NCBI GenBank assembly: GCA_016788705.1
Contig: JAEUSQ010000007.1
Span: 62,001-126,000 of the forward strand
Length of the DNA: 64,000 bases
From: Bacteroidetes Order II. bacterium
Lineage (GTDB): Bacteria; Bacteroidota; Rhodothermia; Rhodothermales; UBA2364
Direction: 5' to 3'
The translations under genes were made by a program, and so were the position numbers. The notes beneath the pieces are model-generated. The model was not told the origin of the DNA, did no database searches, and worked only from the letters and a program-made list of their open reading frames with translations. Positions 17,884 to 28,152 of this stretch are shown here, piece by piece; within the stretch, counting starts at the first letter, position 1, and each line of letters opens with the position of its first letter.

Positions 17884-20800
17884 TTAGCCTTCGTAATAAA
17901 CTTCGTATCGCGAGCCCTCTGGTTCTTTTCGGACTTCAATCCGTGCTGGAAAGGCATTCTTAAGCTCGTCTAAGTGTGTGATAATAATAATCTTCTCAAA
18001 GTCTTGTCGGATGGTTTGGATGGCTTCAATCATTTGTTGAATGCCTTGTTGGTCTTGGGTGCCAAACCCCTCGTCTATCACCAACGTGCGAATCCGCACG
18101 CCGGCACGCTCGGCCAGAAGTTGAGAAAGGGCAATCCGGAGGGCAAAGTCAATGCGGAATGCTTCGCCGCCCGAAAACGTTTCGTAGGGGCGGGGTTGGG
18201 CGAGTTCATCATTGATAATAATGTCTAAGGTGGATTTGCTTCCGCCGGACTTCATGTTCTTGACCGTTTCTAACCGAATGCTCATCCGCCCGTCGGTTAA
18301 TCGGGAGAGTAAATCATTTGCACGGTCTTGTAATGTTGGCAGGGTTTCTTCGATGATGATTGCAGGAATGCCTTCCGGCCCAAATGCCTTGGAGAGGTGC
18401 GTAAAGAGTTCGCGCTGGCGGATGGTTTCCCTGTTTTGGGTTTTGATGCGCTGTAATTCATCGCGATCCTTTTCCCCCATGTCAATCCTGGACTCCAGAC
18501 GCCCCAGTTGTTCGCGGCTTGCATCCAAACCTTGTTGGGCTTGGGCGATAGAATCCGCCACCTCGGCCCGTTTGCCCTCTAAGGAAGGCCGTACTGAGGT
18601 GGCTTCTCTCAACTGGTGAAGGCGTTGGCTTGCGGCCTCCTGTTGTTCTGATAGCGTCGCTTCCTGAGCAAAAAGGTCTTTCTGCTCTTCGGCATAACGG
18701 TTGGCGTTGATGATCGCATTCAAAAGGTTGGTGAATTGTTGCGGCACGTTTTTTAGTCGGCCTAGTGCCAGTCTGACCTCCTGATGCCGGGCACGGTCGT
18801 ACCCCACTTCGGCCAGTTTTTGTCGGATTGTGGCCTTTTTGGCTTCCAATTCTTGTGTAATAACGCCCGTTGCGAGATCACTTCTGAGCCGTTGTCTTTG
18901 GTGTTCGGCATGTTGAATTTTGATACGCAGGGATTCGGCCTTGCCACGTGCGGCTTCTATCGTTCGCTTTTCACGTTCTAATAGATCTTTTCGCGCAGCC
19001 AACTGGGCGAGTTGCGAGAAGGTCGTTTCGTTGAAAGCCAATTGCTGAAGGGATTCAGTAAGTTGTTGTTTTTCCACATCCAGCAATTTAATTCCTGCCC
19101 GTTTTTGAATATTCTGTTCGGTATCCGATAGTGATTTTTGTAGCACCAGAAAACGTTCTTCCGCTTGTTCTACACGCATAAAAGTGGCTTGTGCTGTTGC
19201 TAAACGCGAGCTGGAATCGGCCATTTGGTCACAAATTGTTTCTAATACTTTGTATTTTTGGCTTGTTTCCTGAATAAGTCGTCTTTTTTCGGTATAAAGT
19301 GCATCTTGCCGGATCTTTCGTTGTGCGGCTTCGGCTTCTTGTTCGGTGTATAGCCCTCGCATATGGTTACGGTGGGCCTCGGTGAGTTTGGTGCCACAAG
19401 TAGGACATGTTTCCGATGTGGCCTCTTCAACCAAGAACCTGTTTTGGCGAATTTGTTCAATCTCTTCTTCTATTTGTTGGGATTTGGCCTTTTCTACTTG
19501 CATTTCTGCCTTCTGAACTTGACCTATGGTACGAAGCTCATGGAGTGCCTCGGTGTGTTGGAGAAATAACTGGTGCGATTCTTGTGCCTGTGTTAAGGCG
19601 ATAAACAAAGATTCTTTGCGGAGCAAGACGTCCGCTAAGTCTTTCATTTCATTTGTTATGCGGGTCTTTTCGGCCTGGAGACCCCGTTCTTTTAACGTGA
19701 TTTCCTGAGAAACCCTTGCGAGGGCCTCGGTCAGGGATTGCACTTTTTCCTTCACCCCCTTCATCGCCTCCCATTCGGTGGCGGCTTTCAGGGATTCGTT
19801 GAGTGCCCGGAGGACTTCCGGTTCGCGAAGAATGCGGGCCTCTTCTTCGTTAAGTTGGGTGGTATAATGGAGAAAGGCTTGTTTAAGGCTGGCCAATTCT
19901 TGTTCGGTTGTGGCAATGCGTTTTTGGATTTCTTGTTCAATACGGCTCAGTTGATCCTCAAAACTTCGGGCCAGTTCGCTTTTGTGTTGTAGGGCATCTT
20001 GTTCGGCAGACAAACCCAGGAAAAGTTCGTTTTCGGCCCGGATACGGGCTTCTTCTTGCATCAGACCTGCCGCTTCGGTGATTAAACGGTCAAGGGTGGC
20101 GCATCGGTCTTGTGTAAAGGCGGTTTGTTCTAAGAGTTGTGCAAGATGTCTTTCCTCGGCACGAATTTCTTGTACCTTCAGGTCTAATGAAGCGAGTTCA
20201 TGTAATATCAGAAGTTCTTGTGATTTAAGTACTTGTAAGTCATTTTCCTGTGTATGTAGGGCCTGTTTTGCCTGATCACGCGCTACAATCCAGTGGGGTA
20301 AGTCGCGGGTTTGTTCTTCCAATTGCCGTAGCCGCATTTCGGCCACTTCTAAGGCATTTCGGGCTTCTTTGGCCTTTTCCAATGCCTTCTCCCGAAGTTG
20401 TTCGTAGCGCTGTAGGTTTAGAATATCTGCCAGAATGCGTTTGCGCTCTGTGGGGGCCTGTTTGGTGAATTGATCCGACCGGCCCTGTAACAGGAAAGAG
20501 GCGTTAATAAAGGTTTCGTACGTAAGACCCAGATGCTGATTCAACACGCTCTGGGTGTCCTTGATCCGTGCACCAGTCTGGGTGACAAATGCTTCCCGTG
20601 TGGGATCATATACCTGAAACTCTAGATTCGATTTTTGTGTTTTTCTAGATCCTGATTTGCCAAAATAGCGTTTTACCCGAAATCGCGTACCCTCTAGATC
20701 AAATACAAAAGTGACACTCATTTCCGACGCGCCACTTCGCATAAGTTGTTCATCCGGCTTTACAGTTCCTTGGCTTTTTCGGCCTTCTCCCCACAATGCC

Positions 20801-20943
20801 CACGTAATGGCATCTAACAAGGCGGACTTACCTTGGCCGTTCCCACCAGAAAGGCAGGCAACATCAAATCCTTCGAAGTTAAGCGGCTCTTCAGGTCTTC
20901 GATAGCTCAAGAAGTTTTCTAAAGACAAAGAAACGGGTATCAC
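17884..20943 (-). CDS. SbcC/Rad50-like SMC-family ATPase
   Basis: I start at GTG 20943, which gives MIPVSLSLENFLSYRRPEEP, the normal SbcC N-terminus, and 1019 residues. The parts in order are Walker A GGNGQGKSALLDAI near 40, long coiled coils, a zinc hook ETCPTCGTKL near the middle, a second coiled coil, the ABC signature TFSGGEAFRIDFALRIALS, and Walker B LVIDEGFGTQD. Such proteins form the ATPase arm of the Mre11-Rad50 (SbcDC) nuclease that trims DNA hairpins and breaks. No SbcD/Mre11 nuclease gene is adjacent on either side, which is unusual. Confidence 0.9.
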   Translation of the reverse strand: MIPVSLSLENFLSYRRPEEPLNFEGFDVACLSGGNGQGKSALLDAITWALWGEGRKSQGTVKPDEQLMRSGASEMSVTFVFDLEGTRFRVKRYFGKSGSRKTQKSNLEFQVYDPTREAFVTQTGARIKDTQSVLNQHLGLTYETFINASFLLQGRSDQFTKQAPTERKRILADILNLQRYEQLREKALEKAKEARNALEVAEMRLRQLEEQTRDLPHWIVARDQAKQALHTQENDLQVLKSQELLILHELASLDLKVQEIRAEERHLAQLLEQTAFTQDRCATLDRLITEAAGLMQEEARIRAENELFLGLSAEQDALQHKSELARSFEDQLSRIEQEIQKRIATTEQELASLKQAFLHYTTQLNEEEARILREPEVLRALNESLKAATEWEAMKGVKEKVQSLTEALARVSQEITLKERGLQAEKTRITNEMKDLADVLLRKESLFIALTQAQESHQLFLQHTEALHELRTIGQVQKAEMQVEKAKSQQIEEEIEQIRQNRFLVEEATSETCPTCGTKLTEAHRNHMRGLYTEQEAEAAQRKIRQDALYTEKRRLIQETSQKYKVLETICDQMADSSSRLATAQATFMRVEQAEERFLVLQKSLSDTEQNIQKRAGIKLLDVEKQQLTESLQQLAFNETTFSQLAQLAARKDLLEREKRTIEAARGKAESLRIKIQHAEHQRQRLRSDLATGVITQELEAKKATIRQKLAEVGYDRARHQEVRLALGRLKNVPQQFTNLLNAIINANRYAEEQKDLFAQEATLSEQQEAASQRLHQLREATSVRPSLEGKRAEVADSIAQAQQGLDASREQLGRLESRIDMGEKDRDELQRIKTQNRETIRQRELFTHLSKAFGPEGIPAIIIEETLPTLQDRANDLLSRLTDGRMSIRLETVKNMKSGGSKSTLDIIINDELAQPRPYETFSGGEAFRIDFALRIALSQLLAERAGVRIRTLVIDEGFGTQDQQGIQQMIEAIQTIRQDFEKIIIITHLDELKNAFPARIEVRKEPEGSRYEVYYEG

Positions 20944-21003
20944 AAAGTGCCTCCGAGCATGTAGCCAACACCATCTTCCCAATTTAGATAAACCAAATCG
21001 GAC

Positions 21004-21534
21004 TTATTTGTTGATACTGGCTTCAAATTTATTGGTGATGCCCTCTGCCTGTGGCCAGACCATCCCAACATACTTTAACATTTTTTTTGAAAAGTTGGTG
21101 GTATCGGCATAAAGCGAGGATCGGTCGCGGGTGTTTTTACTTGGAATGTCTATGCTCGATGAGATAATCAGGATCATACTGGCCAGAAAAAACCCCTTGA
21201 GCGCACCAACCACCATCCCCACCAATTGGTTGACCAATGAAATGGAACCACTCACCACATCTTCCAAAAAATCCAACACTTTCCGATATCCCCATACGGC
21301 AATAACAATAATGATTGCAAAGGACAACAGCGAAGCCAGCATGACGCTAAAACCAAGCAACTTCACAAATACGACTTCTCCTAGTTGACGCATCAAAAAA
21401 ATGGCACCAAAAAAAGTGACCACCCAATACACCAAAGGAATGATGGTCTTTACCGCCCCTTTTGTATAACCTTTATAACCTTGGTAGATGCAAAAAAGTA
21501 GGATGGCAATGTCGAGAATGTTGAGATGAATCAT
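21004..21534 (-). CDS. CvpA family membrane protein
   Basis: The 176-residue protein starts MIHLNILDIAILLFCIYQGYKGYTKG, the classical CvpA beginning, with four membrane segments (about 6-24, 28-50, 62-84, 104-126) and a short soluble tail. CvpA proteins affect colicin V export in E. coli and, more widely, envelope integrity; the mechanism is not established. It lies 60 bases upstream of the sbcC-like gene on the same strand, so the two may be co-transcribed. Confidence 0.87.
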   Translation of the reverse strand: MIHLNILDIAILLFCIYQGYKGYTKGAVKTIIPLVYWVVTFFGAIFLMRQLGEVVFVKLLGFSVMLASLLSFAIIIVIAVWGYRKVLDFLEDVVSGSISLVNQLVGMVVGALKGFFLASMILIISSSIDIPSKNTRDRSSLYADTTNFSKKMLKYVGMVWPQAEGITNKFEASINK

Positions 21535-21722
21535 TTTTTGTGGGTTTTGGGATCATGATTCTGATGGTACAAGATAGGGAAATGACGTATTAAATGCTAT
21601 TAGGTTGCGATTGGAATTTGGCTAAAAAAGAAAGGGCCTGTTGTCCGCTGTCGAACAATAGACCCACTTTTCCCATAATGGGAACCCCAATTGCTTTTGA
21701 TAAAGGTGTTGCTCTTTGCTCC

Positions 21723-22697
21723 TTATCCCGTCTGCCCACCCTCAGTACGAATGGGCACATACGACCCTCTGCTCAGTTCAAAAACCCCGCTCTTGGTGCC
21801 AGAAACAGGCTTACGGTCTTCGGCCAGTGGCAGGGAGTCGCCAATGGGAGGAATGGCAACACCGCGAGACGCATTTAGACGGGCTAAAAACTCTTTGCTA
21901 AAGGCCCAATAGGCACGGGCACCAGCACTGGAGCCGTCGTATTCTAACACACTGCGGCCCGACTCTGGCGCCTCGGCCAAGCGCACATTCATCTTGATCT
22001 CGGTCTCGAATACTTCCTCGCCATAACTGTCTTCAAGGCGTTGTAAAATCTTTCGGGCATGATTCGAGCGGGTATCTACCATAGTACGCAAAATGCCCAA
22101 TCGTTTGGTTTGAATGTGGTACTTGGCCCGCCAAGTTTCTAATTCTTTAAAGAAGGTCTTCATTGCTTCAAACGCTAGTGCATTCGGAGAAAGGGGAACC
22201 ACATAGGCATCTGCCGCCATAAAAGCATTGAGCATCACCAGTGAAAGTGCGGGCGGACAATCCAATAAAATGAAATCATAACTGCCCCGAACATGATCAA
22301 GTACTTTCTGTAATAAAAACACATGATTCCGCGCATTGGCAATATAGGCGTCAAATTTGGCAAGATCCACATGGGCGGGCAATACCGTCAGGCCAGGTAT
22401 CGAGGTGCTACGAATTGCGCGCCCAAAGGGTGCATAATTCATCATCACATCCAGAACTGAAGGGGTCTGCTGGCGCCTTCCGATTCCCAGAGAAAGCGAA
22501 GCAGAGGCCTGACTGTCTAAATCTACCAATAAAACGCGGTAGCGGATGGCCAGCGCAGCAGCCAGATTAACGGCTGTCGTGGTCTTTCCGACTCCTCCCT
22601 TCAGGTTGGCTATGGCCACAATGGTTGCACCAGCATGCTGTCGGACATAAAGAGGACCATCTGCAAAAGTGGATGCAAGAGGCGTGTTTTTGTTCAT
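21723..22697 (-). CDS. ParA/Soj-type ATPase without ParB
   Basis: At 324 residues it has a deviant Walker A (LKGGVGKTTTAVNLAAALA), a signature-lysine type active site, Walker A' VDLDSQASASLSLG, and Walker B FILLDCPPALSLVML. ParA ATPases coat the nucleoid or polar scaffolds and position cargo such as chromosomes, plasmids, chemoreceptors or enzyme complexes. The end of the protein (after about 270) is a low-similarity tail. No parB or parS-like site lies next to it, so it is either an orphan positioning ATPase or its partner is elsewhere. It is divergent from sufB. Confidence 0.86.
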   Translation of the reverse strand: MNKNTPLASTFADGPLYVRQHAGATIVAIANLKGGVGKTTTAVNLAAALAIRYRVLLVDLDSQASASLSLGIGRRQQTPSVLDVMMNYAPFGRAIRSTSIPGLTVLPAHVDLAKFDAYIANARNHVFLLQKVLDHVRGSYDFILLDCPPALSLVMLNAFMAADAYVVPLSPNALAFEAMKTFFKELETWRAKYHIQTKRLGILRTMVDTRSNHARKILQRLEDSYGEEVFETEIKMNVRLAEAPESGRSVLEYDGSSAGARAYWAFSKEFLARLNASRGVAIPPIGDSLPLAEDRKPVSGTKSGVFELSRGSYVPIRTEGGQTG

Positions 22698-22973
22698 GGG
22701 GCACAGGTCTGGTAAAGGTAGTAGGTAATGTTGTGATTAACACGACCTCAATATTTATACCAATCTCGTGTAATGTGGATAATAATTTCATGTTGATATT
22801 GAAATAGATCACCGTTTTTGGCGGATATTGGAGAAAGGAAGAGGGGTGTAGGGGATTTGCCTACAAAGAACTTCAACTTTTTCCTATTCTTCATGGAACG
22901 AAACAAATTCTGGTCTGTTATTTTAGACTGAATATAAATAAGCATTCCATTCCTTGCCCATACAACGAGCATT

Positions 22974-24437
22974 ATGACAAGTGATACCGCCATCCTCCAC
23001 GAAGTTGCCGACCGGGACTATGAGTGGGGTTTTGTAACCGAGATTGATTCTGAGACAGCCCCCGTTGGACTCACCGAAGACACGGTAAGGTTGATTTCCT
23101 CGAAAAAAGATGAACCTGCGTGGCTTTTGGAGTGGCGCCTGAAAGCATTTCGCCATTTTGTCTCCCTCTTGGAAAAACAAGAAGAAAAATATCCTACTTG
23201 GACCCTCTTAAACTATAAACTGCCAGATTTTCAGGCGATAAGCTACTACTCGGCCCCGCAAAGCAAGCCTAAGTATAATAGTTTAGACGAAGTGGACCCC
23301 GAACTGCTCCGAACCTTCGAGCGGTTGGGCATCCCGCTTATGGAACAAGAGCGGTTGGTGGGGGTTGCGGTGGATGTGGTCATGGACTCGGTCTCGGTGC
23401 ATACCACATTTAAAGAAAAACTAAGCGAACTTGGTATTATTTTTTGCTCCTTCGGCGAGGCGGTAGAAAAATATCCCGAACTTGTCCAGAAGTACATCGG
23501 GTCTGTGGTTCCTTATACCGATAACTTTTATGCGGCGTTGAACTCGGCGGTTTTCTCGGATGGCTCTTTCTGCTACATTCCCAGAGGGGTGCGCTGTCCG
23601 ATGGAACTCTCCACGTATTTTCGGATCAATCAAGCGGGAACGGGGCAGTTTGAACGAACCCTCATTGTTGCAGAAGAAGGCGCGTATGTTTCTTATTTGG
23701 AAGGATGTACGGCGCCTCAGCGCGACGAAAACCAACTCCATGCAGCGGTGGTGGAAATTATCGCCAAGAAAAATGCCGAAGTAAAATATTCTACCATCCA
23801 AAATTGGTATCCCGGAGACAAAGAAGGGAAAGGCGGAATCTATAATTTTGTGACCAAACGTGGAATCTGCGACGGCGACCATGCCAAAATTTCGTGGACG
23901 CAGTTGGAAACCGGATCCGCCATTACGTGGAAATACCCTTCCGTAATCCTGAAAGGTGATAGCAGCGTAGGGGAATTTTATTCGGTGGCATTTACCAAGG
24001 GGTACCAGCAAGCCGATACGGGAACCAAAATGATTCACTTAGGCAAAAATACATCTTCCACCATTATCTCTAAAGGCATATCTGCCGGAAGAAGCCAGAA
24101 TGCCTATCGGGGCTTGGTGCGTATTGGGAAAAATGCCGAAAATGCCCGGAATTTCTCTCAGTGCGACTCCATGTTACTCGGCGATCGTTGTGGCGCACAC
24201 ACCTTCCCCTATATCGAAATCCTGAACAATACCGGAAAAGTAGAACACGAGGCCACGACTTCTAAAGTGGGAGAAGACCAAATCTTCTATTGCCAACAAC
24301 GTGGACTGAGTGAAGAAGCGGCCATTAAGCTTATTGTAAATGGGTTTGTAAAAGAAATTCTCGCCAAACTGCCAATGGAGTTTGCGGTAGAAGCCCAAAA
24401 ACTACTAGCCATTGAACTCGAAGGCTCGGTGGGTTGA
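22974..24437 (+). CDS. sufB: Fe-S cluster assembly scaffold protein SufB
   Basis: SufB (487 residues) is the core scaffold of the SufBCD complex that builds Fe-S clusters. Family blocks seen are [56 protein letters not shown], and the C-terminal region with [20 protein letters not shown] and [12 protein letters not shown]. It starts the rightward suf operon and stands 276 bases from the divergent parA start, so the promoter lies between them. Confidence 0.97.
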   Translation: MTSDTAILHEVADRDYEWGFVTEIDSETAPVGLTEDTVRLISSKKDEPAWLLEWRLKAFRHFVSLLEKQEEKYPTWTLLNYKLPDFQAISYYSAPQSKPKYNSLDEVDPELLRTFERLGIPLMEQERLVGVAVDVVMDSVSVHTTFKEKLSELGIIFCSFGEAVEKYPELVQKYIGSVVPYTDNFYAALNSAVFSDGSFCYIPRGVRCPMELSTYFRINQAGTGQFERTLIVAEEGAYVSYLEGCTAPQRDENQLHAAVVEIIAKKNAEVKYSTIQNWYPGDKEGKGGIYNFVTKRGICDGDHAKISWTQLETGSAITWKYPSVILKGDSSVGEFYSVAFTKGYQQADTGTKMIHLGKNTSSTIISKGISAGRSQNAYRGLVRIGKNAENARNFSQCDSMLLGDRCGAHTFPYIEILNNTGKVEHEATTSKVGEDQIFYCQQRGLSEEAAIKLIVNGFVKEILAKLPMEFAVEAQKLLAIELEGSVG

Positions 24438-24448
24438 TAAGGAGCGCT

Positions 24449-24994
24449 ATGGCCAACGTACATCCAGAAATTACCCCGGCCCTCCAAGCTTTTATCGAGG
24501 CACAACCGATGTTTTTTGTGGCCTCTGCGCCAAATGCTACCGAAGGGCACATTAATCTTTCTCCGAAGGGCTTAGACAGTTTTCGGGTCTTGGCAAAAAA
24601 CCGTGTAGTGTATGCCGATGTAACCGGAAGTGGAAACGAAACGGCGGCGCATCTTGCAGAAAATGGACGGCTTACCATCATGTTCTGTGCCTTTCAAGGC
24701 CCGCCCAATATTCTCCGGCTCTATGGCCAGGGGAAAATCGTTAAACTGGATGACCCAGAGGCGTTGCTTATTACACCACTTTTTTATCCTCTACCGGGAT
24801 TGCGGCAGTATGTCCTCTTAGAGGTGGAACGGGTGCAAACTTCGTGTGGATTTGGGGTGCCGGAGATGGCCTTCCAAAACCATCGTGATACCTTGTTGCG
24901 TTGGGCCACTGCAAAAGGAGAAGCGGGATTAGAAGCCTATCGGGCTGAAAAAAATGCACACAGTATAGACGGATTGCCCAGTTCTTTTGCCTGA
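24449..24994 (+). CDS. Pyridoxamine 5'-phosphate oxidase-family protein
   Basis: I choose ATG 24449 (MANVHPEITPALQ), preceded by AAGGAG; the frame opens at 24434 in the sufB stop. The 181-residue protein has the PNPOx split-barrel pattern (IEAQPMFFVASAPNATEGHINLSPKG, then GSGNETAAHLAENGRLTIMFCAF). Proteins of this fold bind FMN, F420 or heme and many act as reductases. It sits between sufB and sufC, which is not standard for a suf operon, and may therefore have a part in Fe-S assembly or oxidative stress. That link is positional inference. Confidence 0.85.
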   Translation: MANVHPEITPALQAFIEAQPMFFVASAPNATEGHINLSPKGLDSFRVLAKNRVVYADVTGSGNETAAHLAENGRLTIMFCAFQGPPNILRLYGQGKIVKLDDPEALLITPLFYPLPGLRQYVLLEVERVQTSCGFGVPEMAFQNHRDTLLRWATAKGEAGLEAYRAEKNAHSIDGLPSSFA

Positions 24995-25027
24995 AACATT
25001 CTGAAATAATCCATAACTGAAATAAAC

Positions 25028-25789
25028 ATGTTAACAATCAAAAACCTTCATGCCGCTGTAGAGGGGCACGAGATCTTACGAGGGGTAAACCTGACCGTCC
25101 GTCCGGGCGAGGTACACGCCATTATGGGGCCAAATGGCTCCGGAAAAAGCACATTGGCTTCGGTTCTGGCTGGCCGTGAAGAATATGAAGTGACGGAGGG
25201 GGAAATCTTTTTCGATGGACAGGCGTTGCTGGAGATGGAACCAGATGAACGGGCATGTGAAGGACTGTTCTTGGCCTTCCAGTACCCAGTCGAGTTACCG
25301 GGTGTCAATATGACCACCTTTCTTCGGGAATCGGTGAATAGCGTTCGCAAATACCGAGGCTTAGAACCGCTTTCGGGTGCCGCCTTTCTTAAACTTATCA
25401 AGGAAAAGCAAGCCTTGGTAGAAATGAAAGAAAGCCTCACCAACCGATCGGTGAACGAGGGGTTTTCTGGTGGTGAGAAAAAACGTAACGAAATCTTTCA
25501 AATGGCGTTATTGGAACCGAAACTCGCCGTGCTTGATGAAACGGATTCGGGATTGGATATAGATGCCTTGCGCATTGTTTCCAATGGCGTCAACGCCCTG
25601 AGAAATGCCAATCGTTCCTTTCTCGTGATTACGCACTATCAGCGGTTGTTGGATTATATCGTGCCGGATTTTGTACATGTATTGGTAAATGGACGGATCG
25701 TCAAATCTGGAACAAAAGAATTGGCGTTGGAACTAGAAGAGAAAGGCTACGATTGGATCAAAGAAGAACTCACCTTGGAAGCCGCCTAA
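25028..25789 (+). CDS. sufC: Fe-S cluster assembly ATPase SufC
   Basis: SufC is the ABC ATPase of the SufBCD scaffold. At 253 residues it has Walker [18 protein letters not shown], a Q-loop in [15 protein letters not shown], the ABC signature [14 protein letters not shown], and Walker [17 protein letters not shown], where the SGLD form is typical of SufC. The gene follows the PPOX-like gene by 33 bases and precedes sufD, so one operon is likely. Confidence 0.97.
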   Translation: MLTIKNLHAAVEGHEILRGVNLTVRPGEVHAIMGPNGSGKSTLASVLAGREEYEVTEGEIFFDGQALLEMEPDERACEGLFLAFQYPVELPGVNMTTFLRESVNSVRKYRGLEPLSGAAFLKLIKEKQALVEMKESLTNRSVNEGFSGGEKKRNEIFQMALLEPKLAVLDETDSGLDIDALRIVSNGVNALRNANRSFLVITHYQRLLDYIVPDFVHVLVNGRIVKSGTKELALELEEKGYDWIKEELTLEAA

Positions 25790-25818
25790 GGGCTGTTCCG
25801 GTCAAAATCATAAACAGT

Positions 25819-27129
25819 ATGACGCAAACCCAAACCGAAACAGCGCCCATCCCCACGCTGGAACAACGATTAATGGATCGGTTCGTGGATGAAACCCGAC
25901 CCTTGCCCATGCCGGAAAGGCAGCGTCGCGCCCTTGAATCGTTTTTAGGTCTCGGATTTCCGAAAACAAAATCCGAAAAATATAAATATTCCCCTTTTCG
26001 CAATTTTACGCTTGCGCACGACTTGGTTAGGCAAACCGTACCCACGCTGACGGTTGCAGATATTGAAGCCTTGGCCTTGCCGGAAATGGATGGCTTGGTT
26101 GTGGTGATGGTCAATGGATGTTGGGTTCCCACTCTGTCTAACATGGATCAGCTCCCAAAGGGACTGCATATTCAGCGGCTCAATGAAGCCCTAGCATCCA
26201 GACACGAAGCGGCGCTGCGTCATTTTGACCAAGTGGCAAACTCGGAGGAAGATGCCTTTGTGGCCCTTAATACAGCCTTTCTCTCGGATGGTTTGTTTAT
26301 ACATGTGACTGCCGGAAAAATGATTCAGCCGGTGTTACACATCATAAGCCTGACACAAACCGAAGCCGATGCTACCATTCAGCCGCGTTTGTTGGTGGTT
26401 GCTGAATCGGGGGCTTCTATTCGCATCGTGGAAAGCCGCTTATCGCTCGGAGGACCAGCCGTCTTCTCGAATGTGGTATCAGAGTGGTATGTCGCAGCAA
26501 AGGCAAATGTGTCGTATCACTTGTTGCAAGACAGTGGCGAAGCCTCTACCGAACACCATACATTATCAAGTATTCAAGAAGCCGATTCGGTGTTTACTAC
26601 TCATGTCCTCACGTTGTCGGGTCATGCGGTGCGTAACAACCAAAACTATTTGCCCAATGCCGAGTTTTGTGAAACCAATCTTAACGCGGTGGTAGTTGCA
26701 AATGGTCATATGCATGTAGATAATGCTACTTTTGTGGACCACGCCTTGCCAAATGGTACCTCGAATGAGTCCTACAAACATATCTTGGGCGGGAAATCTA
26801 CCGGAGTATTTAATGGTAAAATTATGGTCCGACAAGATGCCCAAAAAACGAATGCTTATCAGTCTAATAAAACCATTTTAACCTCCGATGAAGCCCGTAT
26901 TTATACAAAGCCAGAATTGGAAATCTATGCCGATGACGTGAAATGTTCGCATGGCGCCGCTACTGGGAAAATGGACGAGGAAGCCTTATTTTACCTTCGG
27001 GCCAGAGGACTTAGCGCATCCGCTGCCCGAAAAATGTTGCTGATTGCATTTGCCGGAGATGTCACCGGAAAAATATCGCTCGATGCCCTCCGAAAAGACT
27101 GGAATGAACGAATTACTGAGCGGCTATAA
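25819..27129 (+). CDS. sufD: Fe-S cluster assembly protein SufD
   Basis: SufD pairs with SufB on the SufC dimer and helps iron entry. From ATG 25819 (MTQTQTETAPIPTL) it has 436 residues. It has the SufD N-terminal helical part (FLGLGFPKTKSEKYKYSPFRNF) and the shared SufB/D beta-helix, with NGTSNESYKHILGGKSTGVFNGKIMV and the C-terminal DDVKCSHGAATGKMDEEALFYLRARG. The frame opens further left inside sufC but without similarity. sufS and sufE, often next in line, are absent; a terminator follows. Confidence 0.95.
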   Translation: MTQTQTETAPIPTLEQRLMDRFVDETRPLPMPERQRRALESFLGLGFPKTKSEKYKYSPFRNFTLAHDLVRQTVPTLTVADIEALALPEMDGLVVVMVNGCWVPTLSNMDQLPKGLHIQRLNEALASRHEAALRHFDQVANSEEDAFVALNTAFLSDGLFIHVTAGKMIQPVLHIISLTQTEADATIQPRLLVVAESGASIRIVESRLSLGGPAVFSNVVSEWYVAAKANVSYHLLQDSGEASTEHHTLSSIQEADSVFTTHVLTLSGHAVRNNQNYLPNAEFCETNLNAVVVANGHMHVDNATFVDHALPNGTSNESYKHILGGKSTGVFNGKIMVRQDAQKTNAYQSNKTILTSDEARIYTKPELEIYADDVKCSHGAATGKMDEEALFYLRARGLSASAARKMLLIAFAGDVTGKISLDALRKDWNERITERL

Positions 27130-27151
27130 ATTCTTTTCCCTCCCTTACCCC

Positions 27152-27186
27152 AAAACCCTGCGACCACTGTGCTTCAGGGTTTTTTT
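27152..27186 (+). terminator. Intrinsic terminator of the suf operon
   Basis: AACCCTG at 27154-27160 pairs with CAGGGTT at 27175-27181 around a 14-base loop, and a run of T continues to 27186. It lies 23 bases after the sufD stop and so ends the sufB-PPOX-sufC-sufD transcript. Confidence 0.8.
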
Positions 27187-27631
27187 ACGGATAAAAAGTA
27201 TGATTGTAGATGCGAGAAGCCGCGCCTGAGGTCCCTCAACATGATGCCGTATGTAAACCATATCGGTCACCAGATACATTAAAACGAAATCAAATACTGG
27301 GTAGGAGTGGTTTTATTTCTCCAAAATATGCTTTGAGCAGTATAGGAATACGAACTGTTATTAAAAGAGATGGGAAGATGCCGTATTTTGGGGTATGTTA
27401 CCAAACTGCATACAACATTAATCGAAGGATTGACAGCCCATGTATCGCATGGAGGGGTATCTTTCAAGAATCTATCAGCTATGTGTATGAAAGAAAATAG
27501 CCTTTTGCCTTTGAAAAGAGTGGGGCAAAGGGCCTTATTCCATCTAAAAACCTCCCCAAGCAATTAAATAAAAGCCATTCATTTTGTGTATGACTGTTCC
27601 CTAAAGCACCATCAGTAAACATTCTTAAAAG
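27187..27631. other. Intergenic region without a convincing gene
   Basis: Between the suf terminator and the thioesterase there are about 440 bases. A 96-codon frame at 27210-27500 is open on the plus strand, but it shows no domain pattern or conserved-looking core. It may hold the promoter of the thioesterase near its right end. I see no other structure. Confidence 0.4.
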
Positions 27632-28060
27632 ATGGACAAAACAAAATTAGGGTTAGAAAAATTCCCGTTGAAAACCTTCGATAAAATCCGATACAACGAT
27701 ACCGATCGGCAAGGACACGTAAACAATGCAACGTTTTCCACCTTTTTAGAAACGGGCCGTGTAGAGGTTTTGTACAACCCGCAATTTCCGATCCTTCTGG
27801 AGGGTGCCAGTTTTGTGATTGCGGCACTACGATTAAATTTTAAACAGGAAATCAAATGGCCCGGACAGGTAGAAATCGGGACAGGCTTGCGGAAGATTGG
27901 CAATAGCTCGATGGTGTTATATCAGGAGCTGTTTCAGCGAAATGAGTGTGTGGCCAATGCCGAAACGGTGATCGTGCAGGTGGATGCCCAAACTGGGGCC
28001 AGCCAGCCCCTCAGTGCCGAATCAAGGACAATCCTTGCTACTTGGCTTTTACAGGAATGA
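27632..28060 (+). CDS. Acyl-CoA thioesterase, 4HBT/FadM-like hot-dog fold
   Basis: This 142-residue protein begins with FDKIRYNDTDRQGHVNNATFSTFLETGR, the 4-hydroxybenzoyl-CoA thioesterase signature (the Asp of the D-x-x-G-H-V-N-N pattern is the catalytic residue). The central long helix and five strands of a hot-dog fold follow. It hydrolyses acyl-CoA thioesters in the cytoplasm; chain-length preference cannot be read. It is a single gene between the suf operon and the convergent rpoD. Confidence 0.9.
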   Translation: MDKTKLGLEKFPLKTFDKIRYNDTDRQGHVNNATFSTFLETGRVEVLYNPQFPILLEGASFVIAALRLNFKQEIKWPGQVEIGTGLRKIGNSSMVLYQELFQRNECVANAETVIVQVDAQTGASQPLSAESRTILATWLLQE

Positions 28061-28093
28061 ACTGGAAGGACATTTGTTCGTTCGTGCATATGC

Positions 28094-28123
28094 AAAAAGA
28101 CCCGCCTCAAACCGAGACGGGCC
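28094..28123 (-). terminator. Intrinsic terminator of rpoD
   Basis: Read on the minus strand, GCCCGTCTCGG and the mate GAGGCGGGTC form a stem with one C-A mismatch and a short loop, followed by five T (28098-28094). It lies 30 bases downstream of the rpoD stop. Confidence 0.6.
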
Positions 28124-28152
28124 TTCTGAAAAGGTACTAAACACCCTAAAAA

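Noticed and set aside
27210-27500. A 96-codon plus frame between sufD and the thioesterase
   Set aside because: It shows no conserved pattern, no RBS and no neighbour logic; it is probably chance.
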